The translations under genes and the position numbers were made by a program. Below are positions 1-10,507 of a stretch of DNA of 64,000 nucleotides, one piece after another. The notes beneath the pieces are model-generated. The model did no database searches and was not told the origin of the DNA. It was given only the letters and a program-made list of their open reading frames with translations. Position 1 is the first letter of the stretch, and each line of letters opens with the position of its first letter. This DNA comes from Tenebrio molitor (Eukaryota > Arthropoda > Insecta > Coleoptera > Tenebrionidae): positions 12,214,001-12,278,000 of the forward strand of contig NC_091048.1 of NCBI RefSeq assembly GCF_963966145.1, given 5' to 3'.

Positions 1-950
1 CAATCAGTGTCCGGTCATTTTGCTCTGTTGAGGCTCGAGGACGTCGGAAACCTACTTTTCTATCTAACGACCCCGTTTCTCTCCATTTTCGACTTATGAA
101 ATTGACGGAACTTCTTACGAGCCCCAACTGATCAGCTATCCTAACTTCAGAAAATCCTCTCTCCATTTTGAATATGTATTACGTAACTAGTAAATTGAAT
201 GATTGTTAAATTTTGTGATCCTTTGACCATGCACTAGCTGTATACTGGTATGGAAGGATATAGGAAAGGACTGACCTTTGTTGACAATGCTGATGAAGTT
301 GTTGTCCTGATGTGGAGACTGCGATGTTGATTGGAGTTGTCGTCCTGATGTGAAGACTACAATGTTGATTGAAGTTGTCCTCCTGGTCTGGAGATGATGA
401 CACTCGATGTTGATGTCTTGAGACGACACTGATATGCACTTGATGGCGACGATATTTGCGATGTTGCAAATTGCACACGGATAATACGTCGATGGATTAA
501 TCCAATTGCGCGACGTTACATCCGGCTCGAAGGACCAAAAAATATGTTCAAGCGTTTTTGAACAAGTGACTGATAAACAGAAAACGAATCAATGGACTGA
601 ATAAAAGACGTGTGGCTTCTACGAATCTCTATTTACAAGTGTCTAAATTCTCAGATTCAGATTCAACTTCATTTATTTCCTTGCTTATTTATTTCATTTC
701 ATTCGTTCTTAGGGCTATGGCAAATTTTTTACAAGGGGGCGCTGCTGAGGCTTAAGGCCTTTTCAGCGCTGGGATTATTCTAATTACAATGTTATACTTA
801 ATGTTAGACAATGATATGGTTATAATAAACTAGGCAAAAATGAATAGGGAATTTTTCAATTTTTGATTTTTTTGTTAATAGTTTAAAATGTATAATGAAA
901 TGTGTTAGAAATAAATAAATATACACATTAAAAAAAAAAAAACAAAGCTG
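1..950. other. Non-coding leader region with a minisatellite
   Basis: No convincing gene is visible. The region holds the tandem repeat described at 285–420. At 838–925 lies a diverged copy of a repeat that recurs at 15860–15945 (shared words include aactaggcaaaaatgaatag), followed by a short A-tract near 930. Open frames at 187–478 fall inside the tandem repeat and show no domain, so I do not call them genes. Confidence 0.6.
285..420. repeat. Minisatellite, about 38-bp unit, 3+ copies
   Basis: Imperfect units built around gatgttgattggagttgtc followed by gtcctgatgtgaagactac are repeated from about 285, 323 and 361, with a partial unit near 406. The period is about 38 bp and is not a multiple of three, so the local open frames are a by-product of the repetition. 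Confidence 0.75.
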
Positions 951-1286
951 AATACAATGGAAGTTAAATAACGTTTGATGGTAACAGTGAACTTATGCTA
1001 GGTGAAACAAAAACTTATATACTAGGTGAGGCAGATGGGGCTGGGGGGTACAGATGGTGTCCTGGGTGTCCTTGAGGTTCCTGTGGGTGGATGGTTCTGC
1101 TACTGGATTGTTCTTTTTATCTTCTGGGTCCTGTTGTTCAGTATCTGGAATGGAGAAAGAAGAGCAGAAAGAGAACAAGGGGGGTTAGAAGGGCTTACCG
1201 GGGTAGATGTCCTGAGTCCCGGTAGTCCTGGCGTCGTCGACGGCTACCGCAAGGTCATGGGGGTTGAGTCCACAAGCTCCTGGAGG

Positions 1287-3627
1287 TCATCTGGTAGGTC
1301 GGTGTAGGCTGGTGAGAGGAGAGCTGTTGGGGGGTGTTTTAGCTTGCGCTTTGGAATTTTCGGGATTCTGTTGAGGAGACGGGTATTTAAACGAGGTGGA
1401 CAGGGTTTGGATGGCGAGGGCGTTGTTGGAGTTTAGGGTGCGTGTCACGTAGCGGCTGTGGAGTTCTTTGAGGCGGGATTGGATCGGGATTGTGTTGGCT
1501 CGGTTGCGGGATTTTTTGAGGGTTTCTTTGACGTCCTGGTTGAGGGTCCAATTTTTGGAAAAGGTGACGCCGAGGTAGCGGATGTGTTGAAGTTTGGGGA
1601 TGGCCTGGTTGTTGAGTAGGAGATGGGGGGTTTGGTGGCGGGACCTAGCTCCGGAGTAGGACATTAAGATGAACTGGGATTTGAGCGGGTTTGGCTTGAT
1701 TCTCCAGGTGTTTGTCCAGGTGGTGATGTCGTTCAGGTGGCCCTGTAGGATCCTGGCGGCCAGAGGGGTTTCTCTGGCTTGTCCACACGGCGGTGTCGTC
1801 GGCGAAGAGTCTGGTCTTCGTCCGGGGGGCATCTGTAACAGGAAAATCTCTGCAGTATACAATGTAGAGAAGGGGGGAAAGGATGGAGCCCTGAGGGACC
1901 CCTGTTTGAAGAGCGATTGGGCGGGACTTAATGTTTTGGATTTTGACGCTGCAGGTACGATTTGAGAGAAAGGAGTCGATGAGTTGGATGAAGTTGGGGT
2001 TTATTGGGGTTTTTATGAGTTTCTGGACCAGCCCGTCGTGCCAGACCCGGTCGAAGGCCGTCTCTATGTCCAAAAAGACGGCAAGAGTGCTCTTTTAGAT
2101 TGGCATGTCGGGCGGTGTCCGTGTGAAACTCAAGGATGGGGTTGATGGTGGAGCGTTCGGAACGAAATCCGAACTGCTCCGGTGGGAGGAGGTTGTTGAT
2201 CTCTAGGAAATTTTTTAGGCGGGTTGAGAGGATTTTCTCAAAAACCTTCCCTGCAATGTTCAGGAGGGAAATGGGGCGGTATAAAAGGGGGTTGGTTGGG
2301 TCTTTTCCCGGTTTGGGGATCATGACCGTGGTGGCATGTTTCCAGGCCGGGGGGAAATGGTGGGCGCGCATGCAATTATTAAAGATAACTGTCAGGGCAA
2401 CAATGGCAATCCGAGGGAGGTTTTTAAATATGAGGGGTTTTAAGTTCGTCGGGCCCCGGGGCCTTTTTGCTCTTCAACTGCCTGATGTGCGCTTCCACCT
2501 CGTCCGGAAGAACCTCGACGACGAGAGAGTCGTCTTCCGGGAGGAGGCGGAGGGGATGATTGGGGGGTTGCGACGGAAGTTGTTGACGCTGCTTATCACT
2601 TGCGCAAAAAAAGCGTCGTCGAAGTGGGGGTCGTTGGGGACTTGGTGGATTTGTTCAAGGGTTTCGGCGAAGCAATTTGCTTTTTCAAGGGGGGTGTTTA
2701 TGATTGCGTTGTTCCGAACGAGGTGGTGGTTTTCTGTCCTGTCAGAGTTTGGAATTGAGTCCAGAATTTCTTCCCGTTCCGGTAGTCGAGGAGTCGACAA
2801 GAGTCGATCCACTGCTCCTCACGGAAACGGTTCAGGTCTCTTCTGACTTGCGAATTGAGTCCGTTGAAGATGGTTTTTAACGCGGGGTCTCTAGTTTGCA
2901 TGAAGCTGCGGTAAACGCGACGTTTTTCGCGGATCAATGCTAGGATTCGCGCGGGAATCGGACGTTTGTTGATGGGAATGAATTTACGCGGAACTGATTG
3001 CGATTGGGCTGTTTTGAGGACTTCGGTGAATTGCGCGACTTGACGGTCGACAGTCAGGAAATCGACTGTGGGTGCGATGACCGGGAGGTTGTCGGAGACG
3101 AGTTGTTGAAATTTTTGCCAATCGGCCTGTTTGAAGTTGGTGATTGGGATGAATGCTGGGGGGGCATCTAAGAGGAAGTGTGTTTTTAATGGGACGTGAT
3201 CGGAAGTGACGGTTGTTCCTATGCTGCAATGGGGGTACAAGAAGGGGACGAAGTTTTCTGTTGAGAGGATGTGATCAGCGGAAACTCTGTCTTGGGGGCG
3301 GTTGTAGTAGGAGATGATTAGGATGGACATGTTTTGGAGGTGGAGATTGACTGCGACGGCTTCTAGGTGGTTGAGGTGGTTAGGTAGTGTGTGGGGAGTG
3401 GAGGCGAGGTTTTGAGCGACGAGGAGGGCGACGCCGCCGCTGCGGGTGGGATTAATTTCAGAGTTCCGTTGATAGCAGTGAAATTTTGGAACAACGATTG
3501 ATTTTACCGTGTGGGTTTCCGAGATGGCCAGAATTGAAATTTTATCCTGCGCGAGAAATTTTTTGAGGTGATTGAATTTACGATTTATGCCGCGAATATT
3601 TATGCATCCCATTTGTATCGGAGCCAT
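1287..3627 (-). pseudogene. LINE ORF2: endonuclease–reverse transcriptase, frameshifted and deleted
   Basis: The N terminus reads as an APE endonuclease: the ILAISETHT motif (about residue 32) and SDHVPL are present. The middle block that normally carries the GDxNAxH catalytic motif is missing, the text passing from ISYYNRPQDR to SDHVPL within about 40 residues. The reverse transcriptase follows in several frames: YRPISLLNIAGKVFEK (2371–1928 frame), MDIETAFDRVWHD and GVPQGSILSPLLY, then FADDTAVW (2073–1645 frame), then a thumb/C-terminal part (1862–1287). At least three frame changes separate these blocks. RT family identity is certain; activity is not plausible. Confidence 0.9.
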
Positions 3628-3669
3628 CTATGCGTGACAGTTGAAAAAAGGGGGGGCTTGGGGGCCACT

Positions 3670-4841
3670 TCACTGGTCGAAAGTGAGGTGGATTTTGTGT
3701 CCGGAGTGGGACACTTTGGTCACGACGTTGAAAACCGATTTGGAAGTGTTTTCGAGGATGGTTTGAATTTTCGACCGCTGCATGGGGAAGAGATCGAACA
3801 GAGTCTTGGTCATGAAGGTGATCAAGCTCTTGATGATGGTGATGGTGGTGTCGTTTTCGAGGTCCGAATCGGAGTCGGTCGGTTCGGCGATCGCGGTCGG
3901 GGGGTCGATTTTGACGGGGAGAACGGGAGTTTCATCAGTCACTAGGATCTGTTTGAAACTCGGGCACGCGCGCGACCATGCAGGGTGGGGGCCGTTGCAA
4001 GAGGAGCAAGAGGGCTCTTTCGCAGGGCATCGGTTTGGCGGGTGGCATTCGGGGCATTTGGGGCAGATGGCTTTGTTGGTGCATTCGGCCTGACCGTGGC
4101 CGAACTGAAAACACCTGGGGCACTGCAAGGGTGGGGGGGGGGGGTGAGGTCTCGCACTCGAAGGTGCGGCCATAAAGAACGATACCGTTGATCAACGGTA
4201 AGCTTGTCGGTCGACAGAACGCGGGTGAATGAGGTGGGGCGATTAGATTTCCTGGAGACGATTCTCCAGGCCTTCACTATCGACAGTGGAGGGCAGAGGG
4301 CGGCGATCTCCTCGGCGGAGATATCTTGGGGTACGTCGCGGACGATCACCGAGAAGGTGGGTTTTTTGGGGGTAGACGCGGGTCCGGGCGTTTTCCGATT
4401 TATGGGGGCGATGGTGATCGTTGGGCTGTTCGCGGCGACCTGAAGGGTCTTTACGAAGTTGGGGGCGAGAGGGGCTTTGGTGATGACCAACGCGGTTTTG
4501 TTATGGTTCACCCTCAGCTGAATGGATTTCAAGCCGAGAGTGACGACCAGAAGGTTATAAAATGCCTTCTGGGTGGCGAGGTTGGCGGGAATATCTCTCA
4601 CCGTGTACTTGAAGTCGGGGGGCGGTTGGTTTGCGGGAGAAGGTGGCGTCGAATGGGTTGCTGTTGGGGTCGGCGACGAGACTCTCGAGTTAGAGGGGGA
4701 GAGCTCGGGGGTTGGGGTGTTTTCGATTATAGATGGTAAGGTTTTCGACTCACCGGATTTTTTTGCCAACGTCATGGACCTGGTGGATGGGGTTGACGCA
4801 GCAGTGGCTGGAGGCGGAGATGGGGTCTCTCTCGACTGCAT
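3670..4841 (-). pseudogene. LINE ORF1 (Gag-like, CCHC zinc knuckles), frameshifted
   Basis: The first part (4841 to about 4150) is a proline/serine/threonine-rich leader followed by a PRE_C2HC-like RNA-binding region containing FSVIVRDVPQDISAEEIAAL. A frameshift lies at a homopolymer of 11 G on the plus strand near 4129–4142. The second frame (4173–3670) carries three cysteine knuckles: CPRCFQFGHGQAEC, CPKCPECHPPNRC and CSSCNGPHPAWSRAC. In Jockey-group elements this protein binds element RNA. Start chosen at 4841, the first methionine of the long frame. ORF2 starts about 40 bp downstream of its end. Confidence 0.85.
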
Positions 4842-5023
4842 CTTGGAGGTAACTTTTTCGGGGGGCTCTGCACCCTTTCGGCCGCGCGCCGAGCTTCAAG
4901 CAGCGGACATGCTCGCTCTGCACTTAACACCGAAAGTTAGAACAAAACACTCAGATCACTGCAGACACGTCCGAACGGTTCGGCTGCACAGGATAGAATG
5001 TCTAAATTCTACAAATATTTCGG

Positions 5024-5098
5024 TTTTATACAAGTGCAGGTAGTCGAAAGGGTCCGGCACCACTAAGTCGGGGTAGAGGGAGGTAAAGATTGAACACA
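5024..5098. repeat. Dispersed repeat, copy 1 (second copy at 54937–55012)
   Basis: About 70 bp around ggtccggcaccactaagtcg and ggtaaagattgaaca recurs in the same orientation at 54937–55012 with a few substitutions. The flanks are unrelated. Nature unknown; it may be the end of a transposon. Confidence 0.75.
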
Positions 5099-5300
5099 TT
5101 ACAGATTTTGCAATATGCCTTATCAGGGTCATTTGGGTTTTCTTTAAGCCAACCTTAAAAATAAACCCGCTATTATAAATAAGAAACAAGTTAATAACAA
5201 CAAGACTCACATTTAAATGCTGGTAAACGTTCCCAGCTGAACAATATTTTTTATTGTATTTTGCATATTTGCCCATCTTAAGAAAATCTATTGTATTGAA

Positions 5301-5480
5301 TTGGGTAAAATAGAAAATAATCCTGGAAAGAGAGCTGTTGCAAAAATCTGCTTATGGGGTAAATTTGGTCAAAGACAAAATATGGGCGCAACAGAGTATG
5401 TTACAGATATTAAGAGATTTTATGAAATTTTATTAGACGACAGACTTGATAATATACATATCAATGAATTAAACGATTGG
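5301..5480 (+). pseudogene. Fragment of Polinton/Maverick-type DNA polymerase B (inverted piece)
   Basis: The plus strand reads MGKIENNPGKRAVAKICLWG, then KFGQRQNMGATEYVTD and a short following stretch. This matches the palm/motif-B region of protein-primed type-B DNA polymerases of Polinton elements, where NPGKRA..KL.LNSLWGKF is characteristic. The piece is about 60 codons and opposite in strand to the much larger PolB fragment just downstream, implying inversion or two copies. After about residue 60 the similarity stops, although the frame stays open to 5690. Confidence 0.7.
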
Positions 5481-5489
5481 GCGATAAAT

Positions 5490-5960
5490 CGCGAATTGGG
5501 CGATATTATCAAGCCTTTTTGCGCCTCTTTTTTGAGAATGGCGCCAAGCGCCAATTTGGGCGCCCTAAACAAAACGTGTGCGCTTTCTGGACGACGCTTA
5601 CATTTGTGTATATTTAGCTATCTGGGTATTTACCCCCCCACTACTAAATATGTCACACTCTACAAGTTGGATCGTTGGGTGTTAGGATGAATTTATTGTT
5701 AGAGCGTTGGTAGTATTGGTTTGGTGTTATGTGATTATGTCAAAATTGTCAATTGTCATCTCCGTCAACTGCTGTAGAACTAACTAACAATAACATCGTA
5801 CATCGTAGTTGGTGAAATAGCTCATGTGTCGCCTAAAAACACTGTGATACCAAATACTGCAATCAACAACAACGGACGTGCATTCTATATTCTTCTTCTG
5901 ATTCAAAATCATTTCTCCATTCACTTGTCTCTAACTTTATTTTCATAAATGCTTTTACAT
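5490..5960. other. Gene-free stretch with short GCGCC repeats
   Basis: At 5515–5580 the words gcgcc and ttgggcg recur in both orientations (cgccaagcgccaatttgggc), giving short foldback potential. No gene is seen up to the PolB fragment. Confidence 0.5.
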
Positions 5961-5965
5961 ATCCT

Positions 5966-6595
5966 TTAAACAAATAACTCGATTTTTTTTTCAAAAAGCC
6001 AAACTTCATCAATAGTTATTATTTTGTATCCTTTTTCAATTGCTTTTTTTACTTCATTTGTACACCAGGTTCCTCTGATAATTCTTTGAGATTCCGTATG
6101 AGTACATTTATCTTTTTGATTATTTAATTTTGCACACAATTGACATAATGGAAATGTTAGTTTATCATCGCCAGATTTGGATTTATTTTTAACAGGTAAA
6201 ACGGGGTGGTAAAATTGCACATTTTATTAAACCATACCAATTTGAATTATACATAGGAGGTTTGAATATTTTAGTAGGATGTTCAACTGGATAATCATCA
6301 TAACATTGTACTGTTGGATATAAACTACAAATATCTATATATTTCATTTTCTTTCCCTTAACTTTCAATTTTGTTGCATTAGTTCTATCCCCAAAGAATG
6401 CATTTCTAGGATTAAGTTCTTCAATTTCTTTATATTTGCTTTTAATTTGTTTCATTTCTTCTTTATATTCTTTAGATTTAGTCCAATTGCATTCCCACAT
6501 TTCTATTAAATTAAAGCCAGCTTTTTTCATTTGCTCGCTTTTTTCTATTGTTTGTTCATAAAGATCTTTCATAGTTGTTTTATTCTATACACTAT
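5966..6595 (-). pseudogene. Polinton-type DNA polymerase B, palm portion (3' part)
   Basis: Minus-strand frames 6572–6189 and 6220–5966 encode a family-B polymerase palm. Visible blocks are MKDLYEQTIEKSEQ, GFNLIEMWECNW, RNAFFGDRTNATKL and the catalytic motif A DICSLYP (first catalytic Asp). LCAKLNNQ and IIRGTWCTNEVKKA then belong to the region after motif A. One frameshift lies near 6200. The coding text ends at 5966 before motifs B and C, so the gene is truncated. It is continuous in homology with the exonuclease half at 7890–8990, from which a retrotransposon insertion separates it. In Polintons this enzyme copies the element by protein priming. Confidence 0.85.
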
Positions 6596-7890
6596 CCCAC
6601 CTCCACCCGGCGGCACGGCAATTTTGCCGGAGTACATACACTATTACGGATATTACTATCAAGTAATAGTGCAGTGCTTATCAACATAATTACCGGCGTC
6701 TTGCCTCCGCATTTTGACTTTGTTGTGTATTATGTTCTGTGTCAATGTTAAGGAACTTCCTCACGATGTGACATGAGTATAATAATATACCTTTTTGAAT
6801 TTCAACTACCAATGTGTTATCTAAATCCAGAATTTTTAAATTTTTAAAAAGATATTGCGGTACTATTCCCGTTGCTGAAATTACAAGTGGTAAAATCGAA
6901 ATTTTTTCTAAACACCAAAGATTTCTCATAGCAACGGACAGCTCTAAATATTTATTAATTTTTGTGTTATATGTCTGTGTTATATTATGTGAATTTGGAA
7001 CAGCTATATCTAAAAGATATGCTTGCTTTTGTTGTTTATTTAAAATTATAATGTCTGGTCTGTTATGTTTAATATGAATGTCAGTTAAAATTGTTCTATC
7101 AAAATATAACTTGTAACTGTCATTTTCCAAACAACTTTCTGGTGTATAACTATAATGTGGTTGTGTATTCTTTAATAAATTGAATTTAACAGCTAAATTC
7201 ATGTGTATAATTTTAGCGAATATATCGTGTCGTTTTTTATATTCGCTTTGAGCCAAAACGGTGCAAGAAGAAATGATGTGTTCAATTGTTTCCCCTTCAG
7301 TTCCGCAAATCCTACATTTATCAATTATCGATTGTAAACCGCATATGTGTTTTTTATAATTTCTTGTATTTATAACACGATCTTGTATTGCAAATATAAA
7401 ACCCTCCGTCTCAGGGTGAATATTTGATTTCTTAAGCCATGCATGAGATGCCCGAATATTAACTTCTGGTTGTTCCAGTTCTTTAAAGTATCTCCCATGT
7501 AAAGACTTCTGTTTTATATTTGCTATTGTGTCAGGTATATTTGGCTTAACAATGTCTGAAATTATATTATCACTTAAATTTAAAGGTGTGTAGCCTTTAT
7601 CGGCTGAAACCAAAGCATTGAAAAAGGTGTTATCACGAGCTCTATTGAGGAAATAATTTTTTAGTGAAGCAATTTGATTTTTTAGCAGTATTTCTAGATT
7701 TGAAAAACCCCTACCACCGTTTTCGCGTGGTAAATTAAATCTTTCAATAGCAGATTTAGGATGGTGTTTACTAAATTTTGTAAAAAGAACTCTAGTTTTA
7801 ATGTTTATGTTCTGTAAATTAGTTTTGGACCATTTTATAACACCGAAAGAATAGGTCAGTAATGGAACAGCATATGTATTATTAATAAAA
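6595..7890 (-). mobile_element. 5'-truncated R2-like (restriction-endonuclease type) LINE inserted in PolB
   Basis: A minus-strand retrotransposon C-terminal region lies between the two PolB halves. Coding text runs from about 7890 to 6690. It starts inside the thumb region (LLTYSFGVIKWSKTN) and ends with the RLE domain, followed by about 95 bp of 3' UTR ending near 6595. The same 3' end recurs on the plus strand at 37175–37745, which supports the end point. I did not find a convincing target-site duplication. Confidence 0.8.
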
Positions 7891-8309
7891 TCTGAACTAT
7901 AACATTTTATACAACCATGCCAAAAACAACCGTGATATTGATAGACTGTATTAGTTTTTTCATCAAAGCCATCAACTTTTGATCCACATATTCTCACTTC
8001 ACCATCGTTTAATGCATGTTTTATATTTGGATTATGAAAACTATTCAACCAAGAAATTGATTGTTGAGAATATTGATCTTTTTTCAGATTATCAACAACT
8101 GCAATTGTATCTTTCTTAATATATTTTGATCTATATATAGCCATACAAACAGCAGCAATTGTAATGTATCTAATAGGATCTATATTAGCGATTTCTAGAA
8201 ACTGTTTCCTTAATTCACGACATCCTCTTCTTAATATATTTACATCAGAATTACAATATTCATAAAGTTCTTTTAACACCATAGTATTTTGTATCAGGTA
8301 TTTTTCCAA
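6690..8309 (-). pseudogene. Chimeric 539-codon frame: PolB exonuclease/linker fused to RLE LINE C terminus
   Basis: One uninterrupted frame starts in PolB sequence (YCNSDVNILRRGCRELRKQF, then YQYHGCFWHGCIKCY) and from about residue 145 continues as LINE sequence. The LINE part holds a CCHC motif, CRICGTEGETIEHIISSC (C-X2-C-X7-H-X4-C). It also holds the PD-D/E nuclease signature RPDIIILNKQQKQAYLLDIA (RPD-X14-D), both diagnostic of R2-type restriction-like endonucleases. The fusion arises because the insertion is in the same orientation and frame. I infer accident rather than function, since the PolB start and end are lost. Nothing shows that it is expressed. Confidence 0.8.
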
Positions 8310-8990
8310 TATAGTTCCGATTTTCTGTTGTATTGAAAAAATGTGGAAAATAACCTTTTTTAAGTTCTTTTAGACCGAATGTTTTGGGGAAGTTTTTTAA
8401 AGGTCCTTGAACAAAGTTACTACTATCAATAATTCTTAAATTAATTATTTTAGATCCATTATATATGCAGAAAGGTTTAATACCGTTTTCAACGCAATAT
8501 TTTAGAATAAAGTAAGAATCATAACCTTTTCCATAACGTGCAATAGCTGTGTATCCTTTATCTCTAGAAATTAACCATTTACAGAAATCTTCGTTGGTTA
8601 TAAAGGAATCAACATTACCGTAAAAATCATGAGCTATAACTAAATTAGGTTCATGAGTCCCCGTTTCCTGCATTGCCTCGTAATCAAAGAATAAATATTT
8701 TTGTGTGTAAGTGCATTTAGTTGTATTAAATAAACATCCGCAATTAAGACATTGATAACTGTTTTCGTTCTTTCTTGGTATTTTAATTCAATTTTTACAT
8801 TTTTTACATTGATAAATGTGATATTTTACTCTTTTGTTTTTTTTTTATCAGGAAAAGTTATTGTACAACCTTTTCTATCACAATTTTTACAACCTTTTAC
8901 TTTGTATTTTTTATTACCGTCTTTCATTGTTTCATTGTATAACATTTATGTTTAAGTATTTCAACCTCCTTATAACAATTTCTACATTTT
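7890..8990 (-). pseudogene. Polinton-type DNA polymerase B, exonuclease portion (5' part)
   Basis: The frame at 8673–8260 reads NLVIAHDFYGNVDSFI, YGKGYDSYFILKYC, GSKIINLRIIDSSNFVQGPL and TFGLKELKKGYFPHFFNT. This is the DNA_pol_B_2 3'–5' exonuclease region of Polinton polymerases. Upstream, to about 8990, the minus strand has clustered Cys codons (CDRKGC, CLNCGCLFN in other frames) like the cysteine-rich leader of these proteins, but frameshifted. Downstream it runs into the 539-codon frame. No Polinton integrase, ATPase, protease or capsid gene is visible nearby, so this is an isolated relic. Confidence 0.8.
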
Positions 8991-9057
8991 TGCCACCCAC
9001 ATCTGTGTTCTTTACTGCTATCTTCTATGATTTTGTTACTACTAAACTAAACTAAAC

Positions 9058-9275
9058 TACGAGGGTCATCCAGAAAGTAAGGTTACAAGGGCTCCTGAGG
9101 CCGGGGGAAATTTTTTGTTTCGAAGTTGGCGCACCTGGCATGTAGGGGGGATCTTAGCCGTCAGTTTGTTTGGTCCTGCGTGTTTGTCGGCCATTTTGTT
9201 CAGCCACAATACATTTTTTTCACGATCGGGAGTAGAAATCAACTTTTCGGATGTCAACATCGTGACAGAAGTAGA
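9058..9275. mobile_element. Terminal fragment of a mariner-like element
   Basis: The sequence gagggtcatccagaaagtaa followed by ggtt resembles the terminal repeat of mariner-type elements of arthropods. It begins next to TA after a short (actaa)n run at 9048–9058. Only one end is present and no transposase follows, so family assignment is tentative. Confidence 0.4.
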
Positions 9276-9278
9276 GCA

Positions 9279-9358
9279 TTTTCATTTTTTTGACAGTTGT
9301 GACAAAAATCTAATGGGAGTTTTCATTTTTTTTTGACTGTTGTGACAAAAATCTAATT
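9279..9358. repeat. 43-bp direct duplication
   Basis: Two adjacent copies of ttttcatttttttgacagtt plus gtgacaaaaatctaat, differing by a few bases. It lies between the mariner-like end and the hairpin at 9480. Confidence 0.7.
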
Positions 9359-9479
9359 GTGTTGTCAAGGCAACTACTAATTCCATTAAATTCATCGAAA
9401 GATGACAACTCATTTGTCATCATTTTTTTATTCTTAAAATTTGAGATTTTTGTGCTGTTTCTACTCCCTACCGTGAAAA

Positions 9480-9615
9480 AAATAGTATATATACTTCTGG
9501 AGAGAATGCTCATTTTTCCCTCGGTGCTTTGTAGCCCTCGGGCTTTGCCCTCTGGCTACAAACTGCACCTTAGGAAAAATCATGCATTTCTCTCCCTCAA
9601 TATATAATATACTAT
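9480..9615. repeat. Hairpin repeat (AATAGTATAT-type), copy 1
   Basis: A roughly 135-bp near-palindrome. Outer arms are aaatagtatata and tatataatatactattt; inner paired blocks are ggagagaatgc/gcatttctctcc, atttttcc/ggaaaaat, ggtgc/gcacc and ttgtagcc/ggctacaa. The centre is ctcgggctttgccctct. Length, outer motif and a CTCG-containing centre match hairpins at 22333, 31485 and 46709, but the inner arm sequence is unrelated. Confidence 0.8.
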
Positions 9616-9619
9616 TTCC

Positions 9620-10505
9620 GATGGAGAGGTCGTCGCGCGCTCCCGCCACCTCCGTTTTGCACAGGAAGGAGAAGCTTTTCTGGGCTCTATCGTGACGTGG
9701 GAATGAGACGTCGGTGTGTCACTACACCCCAGAATCCAAAAGATAATCACTTTAGTGGCGTCATTCTTTAAGGTAACAACTTTCGTCCAAAACTTAATAG
9801 AATCATTGGGAATATCGACGTCCGTCGTTCCAATTGATATTTAATAAATTTCTATATTGCGTCTCAATATCACTAAGTTTTGATGTTTGTGCAAGATGTA
9901 AGGGCAGATCAGAAAAATTTGGTCGCATTGGATTTAAAATAATTAGAAGGCTAAAATGCTTTATTTTTCTGAACACACCCAAATGTGAAGGCCTCATTTT
10001 AATCAGTTCTAGCAGAAGAATTTTAATAAAACTAATGAATTTAGTTTTCAACAATTTCATTTCTTCATTTGATAAGTTAGTTTCTCTTATATGCTCTCCT
10101 ATTCGTAATCTAAATCTGCATCTTCAGTCTAAATAATTCTGTTCAAATTTTAATGCATTGGTCAACAACTCTAGATTATTGTCAAGACTGTTGACCATAG
10201 GCGGTCTCATTATTTGACGAGCCAACGACCATATTAATGTACTTATTTCTTCAAACGCTTGACAATAATCCAAAGTTTGTTTCTGAAAATATAAATTTAA
10301 AAAATAAATTTGCTTCAAGATAGGTTCCAAGAATATTAAAATTAATTTGTTCTTTTTATTTTTATAGGCATTGGATAGTAACTTTGCCGTATGGCATCTT
10401 TCTTTTTGAGCGTGAATGGAAAAAAAGGTTTCTAATTCTAAATACTGCCCACAGACAATTAAACTATAGTAAGACTGTCAAGTGGGATTACTTCGGGGAC
10501 GCGCT
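9620..10505. other. Gene-free AT-rich stretch
   Basis: No gene, domain or clear repeat seen. The open frames at 9803–10330 encode low-complexity text without motifs. Confidence 0.5.
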
Positions 10506-10507
10506 CA

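Larger units (their letters stand above)
950..4905 (-). mobile_element. Jockey-like non-LTR retrotransposon (LINE), degenerate
   Basis: Two adjoining minus-strand coding regions in the order ORF1 (zinc knuckles) then ORF2 (APE-type endonuclease plus reverse transcriptase) define a LINE of the Jockey/I group. GC content is far above the neighbouring DNA. ORF2 runs from about 3627 to 1287, and a 3' untranslated part reaches to about 950. I saw no clear poly(A) end or target-site duplication, so the outer limits are approximate. Both ORFs carry frameshifts and the endonuclease has an internal deletion, so this copy is dead. Confidence 0.85.

Noticed and set aside
187..478. Two overlapping minus-strand open frames
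   Set aside because: They arise from the 38-bp tandem repeat and show no domain or codon bias.
5966..8990. A complete Polinton/Maverick element
   Set aside because: Only PolB is recognisable; no integrase, packaging ATPase, protease, capsid genes or long inverted ends are seen.
9480..9615. Hairpin as a rho-independent terminator or CRISPR-like repeat
   Set aside because: The context is eukaryotic, the stems are long and interrupted, and no spacer–repeat periodicity exists anywhere in the window.
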